From Candidatus Eiseniibacteriota bacterium (GTDB lineage: Bacteria; Eisenbacteria; RBG-16-71-46): a DNA stretch of 7,883 nt. The stretch covers positions 1 to 7,883 of the forward strand of contig JAHFBX010000126.1 in NCBI GenBank assembly GCA_023249815.1. Direction: 5' to 3'. Positions within the stretch are counted from its first letter, which is position 1. The number at the start of each line of letters is the position of its first letter. Positions 5,107 to 7,883 of the stretch are shown here, piece by piece. A program made the translations under genes and the position numbers. Below the pieces are notes generated by a model. That model saw only the letters and a program-made list of their open reading frames with translations. It was not told where the DNA came from and did not search any database.

Positions 5107-6228
5107 CTACCGGTGCAGCAGCGTGAGGACGATCTCGAACGCGATCAGGGCCACGATGATCAGCTCCAGCGTCTCCGCCCGTCGCGCCAACGACTCGGCA
5201 TTCAGCATGTCGTACGCGCCGCGCACGATGGCCAGCTTGCGCTCGATGCCGCTCCGCCAGGTGCGCTCCCGGAACTCCTGGAGCGCCTGGGCGTACACGC
5301 GCGCGAGGAACACGTCATCGGTGACCTTGAGCGAGTTCTCCACGCGCTCGACGAGCTCGACGGAGTCAGCGACCCGGCGCTGCAGCATCTCGAGCAGCCG
5401 GCTGTAGCGGCGACCCAGCAGGCGGAAGCCCTGCCGTGCCTGCAGGAATCGCGTCTGGATCGCGGGCACTTCGCTGTCGAGGATGGCGTCGTACCAGCGG
5501 AGCTCCAAGAGCTGCGCGTTGGCGAATTCGAGCACGTATTGGACGTCGGTGTCGTCGCGGACTGGTTCGACGACAAGCGCCGACGCCCAAGTGAGCACGA
5601 CGAGATCGTCCTCGAAGTACGAGAACCTCGGCGACAGCAGGTCCTTGCGCGCGGCGGCCGAGAGTGGGCGTGGTTCCCCGAGCAGCAGTCGGGAGATCTC
5701 GCCGTCCTGGAGATCGGCGGGCGCAAACGGTTCACCGACGGCGTTCAAGAGCTGATGTACGCGGAACACCGTGTAGTCCTCGGTCAGGTTCGACACGCCC
5801 GGCTGCTCGACGGCCGGCGCGATGCGCGAGAGGAACCGGTCTCGCGCACGCCCGAGCATGTCGTTCCACGGTACGGAGCCGACCGCGGCGCCCCACGTCG
5901 CGAATGCGTTCCATCCGAGTCCGGGGTGCGCGGCCACCCGTGCGCGCAACGACACGACGCCGAAGTCGAACACGCGCGCGGAGAGTTCCACCTCGACGGG
6001 CCGACCCGCGATCTCCACGCTCTCGCCGCCCAGGCTCACGGTGACCGGCGGATTGGGGATCTGGATGGTTTGCGCCTCGCCGCGCGACGGCAGCCGGCGC
6101 TCGGGCGCGCTCGAGGCGAGCAGGTCGAACGCCCGGTCGAGCGCGATGCCGTAGCCCACGTCGAACAACCGATAGACGACGGCTTCGCCGTGCACGCGCG
6201 GTTCGGTCGGGTCGGGAGACGGGGACAT
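5107..6228 (-). CDS. RMD1/YagE (DUF155)-like membrane-anchored protein, putative
   Basis: A 373-residue protein of unknown function. The N-terminal half is soluble with beta-rich stretches (YRLFDVGYGIAL, residues 19-30; VEVELSARVFDFGVVSLRARV, 78-98). The middle carries SPRFSYFEDDLVVLTWASALVVEP (199-222) and YVLEFANAQLLELRWYDAIL (231-250). The last third is helical and charged, probably coiled-coil (about 255-350), and leads to one C-terminal membrane helix (354-371, LELIIVALIAFEIVLTLL). The pattern of acidic body, long helices, then LE-II-hydrophobic-E anchor is that of the RMD1/YagE family, whose eukaryotic members act at mitochondria; the bacterial role is unknown. The ATG at 6228 has no clear Shine-Dalgarno. 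The open frame continues upstream to 7035, but that part crosses the HU gene and its terminator in another frame, so it was excluded. It follows the HU terminator and probably has its own promoter, which I could not identify. Confidence 0.8.
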   Translation of the reverse strand: MSPSPDPTEPRVHGEAVVYRLFDVGYGIALDRAFDLLASSAPERRLPSRGEAQTIQIPNPPVTVSLGGESVEIAGRPVEVELSARVFDFGVVSLRARVAAHPGLGWNAFATWGAAVGSVPWNDMLGRARDRFLSRIAPAVEQPGVSNLTEDYTVFRVHQLLNAVGEPFAPADLQDGEISRLLLGEPRPLSAAARKDLLSPRFSYFEDDLVVLTWASALVVEPVRDDTDVQYVLEFANAQLLELRWYDAILDSEVPAIQTRFLQARQGFRLLGRRYSRLLEMLQRRVADSVELVERVENSLKVTDDVFLARVYAQALQEFRERTWRSGIERKLAIVRGAYDMLNAESLARRAETLELIIVALIAFEIVLTLLHR

Positions 6229-6306
6229 GGCGGTCGAGGTTACGACAAGGTCCGGAGCTTCGCGCGCTGGTGAGGCGCTGGGCAGTGCTGACCGAAGCGC
6301 AGCTCG

Positions 6307-6346
6307 AAAAAGCCGCGGGCCCCGTCGCGCTTGGCGACGGGGCCCG
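6307..6346 (-). terminator. Strong intrinsic terminator of the HU gene
   Basis: A perfect 13-bp stem (arms 6316-6328 and 6334-6346, CGGGCCCCGTCGC on the plus strand) with a 5-nt loop is followed on the minus strand by four bases and a run of five T (6311-6307). It begins about 20 nt after the HU stop codon. This is the clearest regulatory structure in the window. Confidence 0.92.
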
Positions 6347-6365
6347 AGAGTGCGGCCGGTTACGA

Positions 6366-6647
6366 CTACCGCAGGACGGCGTCCTTCATCGCCTTCGCGA
6401 TGCGGAACTTGAGCACGCGCTTGGCCGGGATCTTGATGGCCTCGCCCGTCTGCGGGTTGCGGCCCATGCGGGCCTTGCGGTTCACGACCACGAGCTTGCC
6501 GACGCCGGGGAACACGAAACCGTTCTTGGCCTGCTTGGAGGCCAACAGCGCGAGCTCCTCGAGGATCGCCGTGCCCGTCTTCTTCGTGACTTCGAACTTC
6601 GTCGCGATGTGCGCTGCGACCTGCGTCTTCGTCATCATCTTCGCCAT
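6366..6647 (-). CDS. hup: HU/IHF-family DNA-binding protein
   Basis: A 93-residue nucleoid-associated protein that would bind and bend DNA as a dimer. The N-terminal helices (residues 6-40, TKTQVAAHIATKFEVTKKTG and the following EELALLA segment) are the dimer body. GFVFPGVGKLVVVNRKARMG leads into the flexible beta arm with the intercalating Arg-Asn-Pro at 63-65 (GRNPQTGE), and IKIPAKRVLKFRIAKAMKDAV closes the fold. Length and motifs are standard; the short MAKMM start is common in HU proteins of deltaproteobacterial or acidobacterial type. The ATG at 6647 is preceded by GGAGGAAGG five bases away. It appears to be a single-gene unit, with a promoter at 6723-6750 and a strong terminator at 6346-6307. 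Whether the protein acts as a homodimer or has a second HU partner elsewhere cannot be told. Confidence 0.96.
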   Translation of the reverse strand: MAKMMTKTQVAAHIATKFEVTKKTGTAILEELALLASKQAKNGFVFPGVGKLVVVNRKARMGRNPQTGEAIKIPAKRVLKFRIAKAMKDAVLR

Positions 6648-6691
6648 GGGGTCCTTCCTCCTTGACCGGAACCAGAGGTTCGAAAACGGAC

Positions 6692-6710
6692 AGGCGTGAG
6701 TCGCACGCCT
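6692..6710 (-). promoter_or_regulatory. Small hairpin in the predicted HU mRNA leader
   Basis: AGGCGTG (6692-6698) and CACGCCT (6704-6710) form a perfect 7-bp stem with a 5-nt loop, 45 nt before the HU start codon and just after the predicted transcription start. It could stabilise the 5' end of the mRNA or be a binding site; no function is shown. Confidence 0.4.
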
Positions 6711-6722
6711 TGGCCGCAGGTG

Positions 6723-6750
6723 GGTATAGCAGCGCGGGCCGCGGATTCAA
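6723..6750 (-). promoter_or_regulatory. Sigma70-like promoter of the HU gene
   Basis: On the minus strand TTGAAT (6750-6745) and TATACC (6728-6723) are separated by 16 nt. Both hexamers match four of six consensus positions and stand out as AT-rich in GC-rich surroundings. Transcription would begin near 6716, giving a leader of about 70 nt before the HU ATG. Confidence 0.6.
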
Positions 6751-6755
6751 AGGGA

Positions 6756-6777
6756 AAATCACAGGCGGGTCTGATTT
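6756..6777. promoter_or_regulatory. Inverted repeat AAATCA-N10-TGATTT next to the HU -35 box
   Basis: A perfect 6-bp dyad with a 10-nt spacer lies five bases upstream of the predicted -35 hexamer. It may be a regulator operator. Read on the minus strand, where the right arm runs into TTTTCCCTTT, it could also be part of a weak terminator for the preceding propeller gene, whose stop is about 80 nt away. Confidence 0.4.
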
Positions 6778-6859
6778 CGCGCAGGCCTGACGCGGGCGGA
6801 ACCCGTCCCGGGTCGGGGGGGTGCTTGGCGCGCGTCGATCACACGAGCGCGAACCCGTC

Positions 6860-7883
6860 TCAGTCGGCGAGCACCACGCGCTGTGTCCGGGTCGTCGAGC
6901 CGTCGGACGCGCGCACGAAGAACACCCCCGCGCGCACCCTCGCGCCACGCTCATCATGCGCGTCCCAGGCCAGCGGATGGCGGCCCGGATCGCGTGTTCC
7001 GCGGGCCAGTTCGCGGACCCGTCGCCCCGCCGCATCGAACACGCTCACTTCAACTTGGGCGCGCGCTGCGAGCAGCAGTTCGAAGCGCGTCTCGCCACGC
7101 GCAGGGTTGGGTGAGGGCGCGGACAGCGCCAGTCCAGAGAACGCCTGCGAGCGTGGCGCGGAGAGCGAGACGGAGTTCAAGTCGAGCTTCCAGATGGAGC
7201 GTCCGTGCGTGAACGCGAACAGCTGCCGGGTGGCCTGGTGGAGCTCCAGGTCCCACACCGGCTGGACGGGCATGTACCCCCCGAGCGGCACCCAGGTCCC
7301 GCCCAGGTTCCGGGTCTCGAACACCCCCAGGTCGGTCCCGGCGTAGAGCGTGCCCGGCAGCAGGGGGTCCACGACGAGGTCGTTGACCGGGGCGTCCGGG
7401 AGGTTCCCCGAGATGGGCGCCCAGTTGTTGCCGCGATCCGTGCTGCGATAGATGCGCGGGTCGTGCAGGTCCTGGCCGAAGCCCGAGTGAGCGACGTAGA
7501 TGACTTGAGAGTCGTTGGGATCCGCGACCACACGCGTCACATAACGTCCGGGCAGCCCCGCGGTGATGTCCTGCCACGCGCCGCCCGCGTTCTGCGAGCG
7601 CCACACCTTCCCATCGTCGGTGCCGGCCAGGTACAGGTTCGAGTCGGCCTTCGAGATCGCCACCGTCGAGATCGTGCCGTAGTTCACGGCGGCGGCGGGA
7701 TTCGTGGTGAGGTCACCGCTGATCGGCGCCCACGTGGCGCCGGTGTTGATGCTCTTGTAGGCGCGCTGGCTTCCCGCCAGCAGTGTGTTCGGGTTGTTCG
7801 GGCTCGCCACGAACGGCGTGTTCCAGTTGTAGCGGTCGGTGCCGACCCAGCCCGCGGTCAGGCCGAACGAGACGCCATTGTTC
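6860..7883 (-). CDS. Secreted Asp-box (BNR) beta-propeller protein with FlgD/T9SS-like C-terminal domain, 3' part
   Basis: The C-terminal 340 residues of a larger protein whose start lies beyond the right edge; the frame is open to the last complete codon at 7882. Four Asp-box repeats (S-x-[DN]-x-G-x-x-W type) appear: SINTGATW at about 44-51, SQNAGGAW 96-103, STDRGNNW 147-154 and TRNLGGTW 190-197, each followed by blade-like strands such as VNDLVVDPLLPGTLYAGTDLGVF. This is the sortilin/BNR type of beta-propeller seen in secreted and cell-surface proteins. From about 253 the APSPNPARGETRFELL segment, then VEVSVFDAAGRRVREL and the final AGVFFVRASDGSTTRTQRVVLAD, form an immunoglobulin-like FlgD/type IX secretion-tail domain, suggesting surface export. 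The GTG at 7810 is an internal codon, not the start. The ligand or substrate is unknown. Confidence 0.88.
   Translation of the reverse strand, partial: NNGVSFGLTAGWVGTDRYNWNTPFVASPNNPNTLLAGSQRAYKSINTGATWAPISGDLTTNPAAAVNYGTISTVAISKADSNLYLAGTDDGKVWRSQNAGGAWQDITAGLPGRYVTRVVADPNDSQVIYVAHSGFGQDLHDPRIYRSTDRGNNWAPISGNLPDAPVNDLVVDPLLPGTLYAGTDLGVFETRNLGGTWVPLGGYMPVQPVWDLELHQATRQLFAFTHGRSIWKLDLNSVSLSAPRSQAFSGLALSAPSPNPARGETRFELLLAARAQVEVSVFDAAGRRVRELARGTRDPGRHPLAWDAHDERGARVRAGVFFVRASDGSTTRTQRVVLAD

Noticed and set aside
5113..6273. 386-codon plus-strand open frame opposite the RMD1-like gene
   Set aside because: It mirrors codon bias of the minus-strand gene; the composition is rich in His, Arg and Asp without motifs, and no Shine-Dalgarno supports it.
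6229..7035. Long in-frame N-terminal extension of the RMD1-like gene
   Set aside because: It runs across the HU gene, its promoter and its strong terminator in another frame, and the translation is Arg/Gly/Pro-rich with no motif. This is a chance open frame in GC-rich DNA.

Overview
The window is about 7.9 kb of very GC-rich bacterial DNA, and every gene I can support is on the minus strand, so the window reads from right to left. The gene set includes a beta-propeller protein with a FlgD/type IX-like C-terminal domain, an HU protein of the type common in deep-branching Gram-negatives, a secreted amidohydrolase, a SIMPL-domain protein and an NatA-like ABC ATPase. This suits a high-GC environmental Gram-negative such as Eisenbacteria, Gemmatimonadota or Acidobacteriota. 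That placement is inference; no rRNA or other phylogenetic marker is present.

In transcription order, the right edge (7883-6860) holds the C-terminal part of a secreted Asp-box (BNR) propeller protein. Next comes a 212-nt intergenic region with a sigma70-like promoter and two small dyads. It drives an HU-family gene (6647-6366), which ends at a very strong intrinsic terminator (6346-6307). Then follow an uncharacterised protein resembling the RMD1/YagE (DUF155) family with a C-terminal membrane anchor (6228-5107) and a DinB-like four-helix protein (4926-4399).

Positions 4398-3948 carry no gene but contain two substantial stem-loops, a perfect 12-nt palindrome and a weak promoter candidate. 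After it comes an overlapping gene pair: a 70-aa protein and a small nucleotidyltransferase-fold protein (3947-3341), arranged like a toxin-antitoxin-style module.

The left part is a tightly spaced series: a SIMPL-domain gene interrupted by one in-frame TAG (3291-2569), a secreted metal-dependent amidohydrolase (2528-1245), an ABC transporter ATPase (1163-75) that seems to use a CTG start, and the first 26 codons of its membrane partner (78-1), joined by an ATGA overlap.

The observations most worth checking are the interrupted SIMPL gene, the CTG start, and the nucleotidyltransferase pair with the structured non-coding DNA upstream of it. I found no CRISPR array, tRNA, rRNA, insertion sequence or prophage. 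I do not see clear evidence of a wholly new system.
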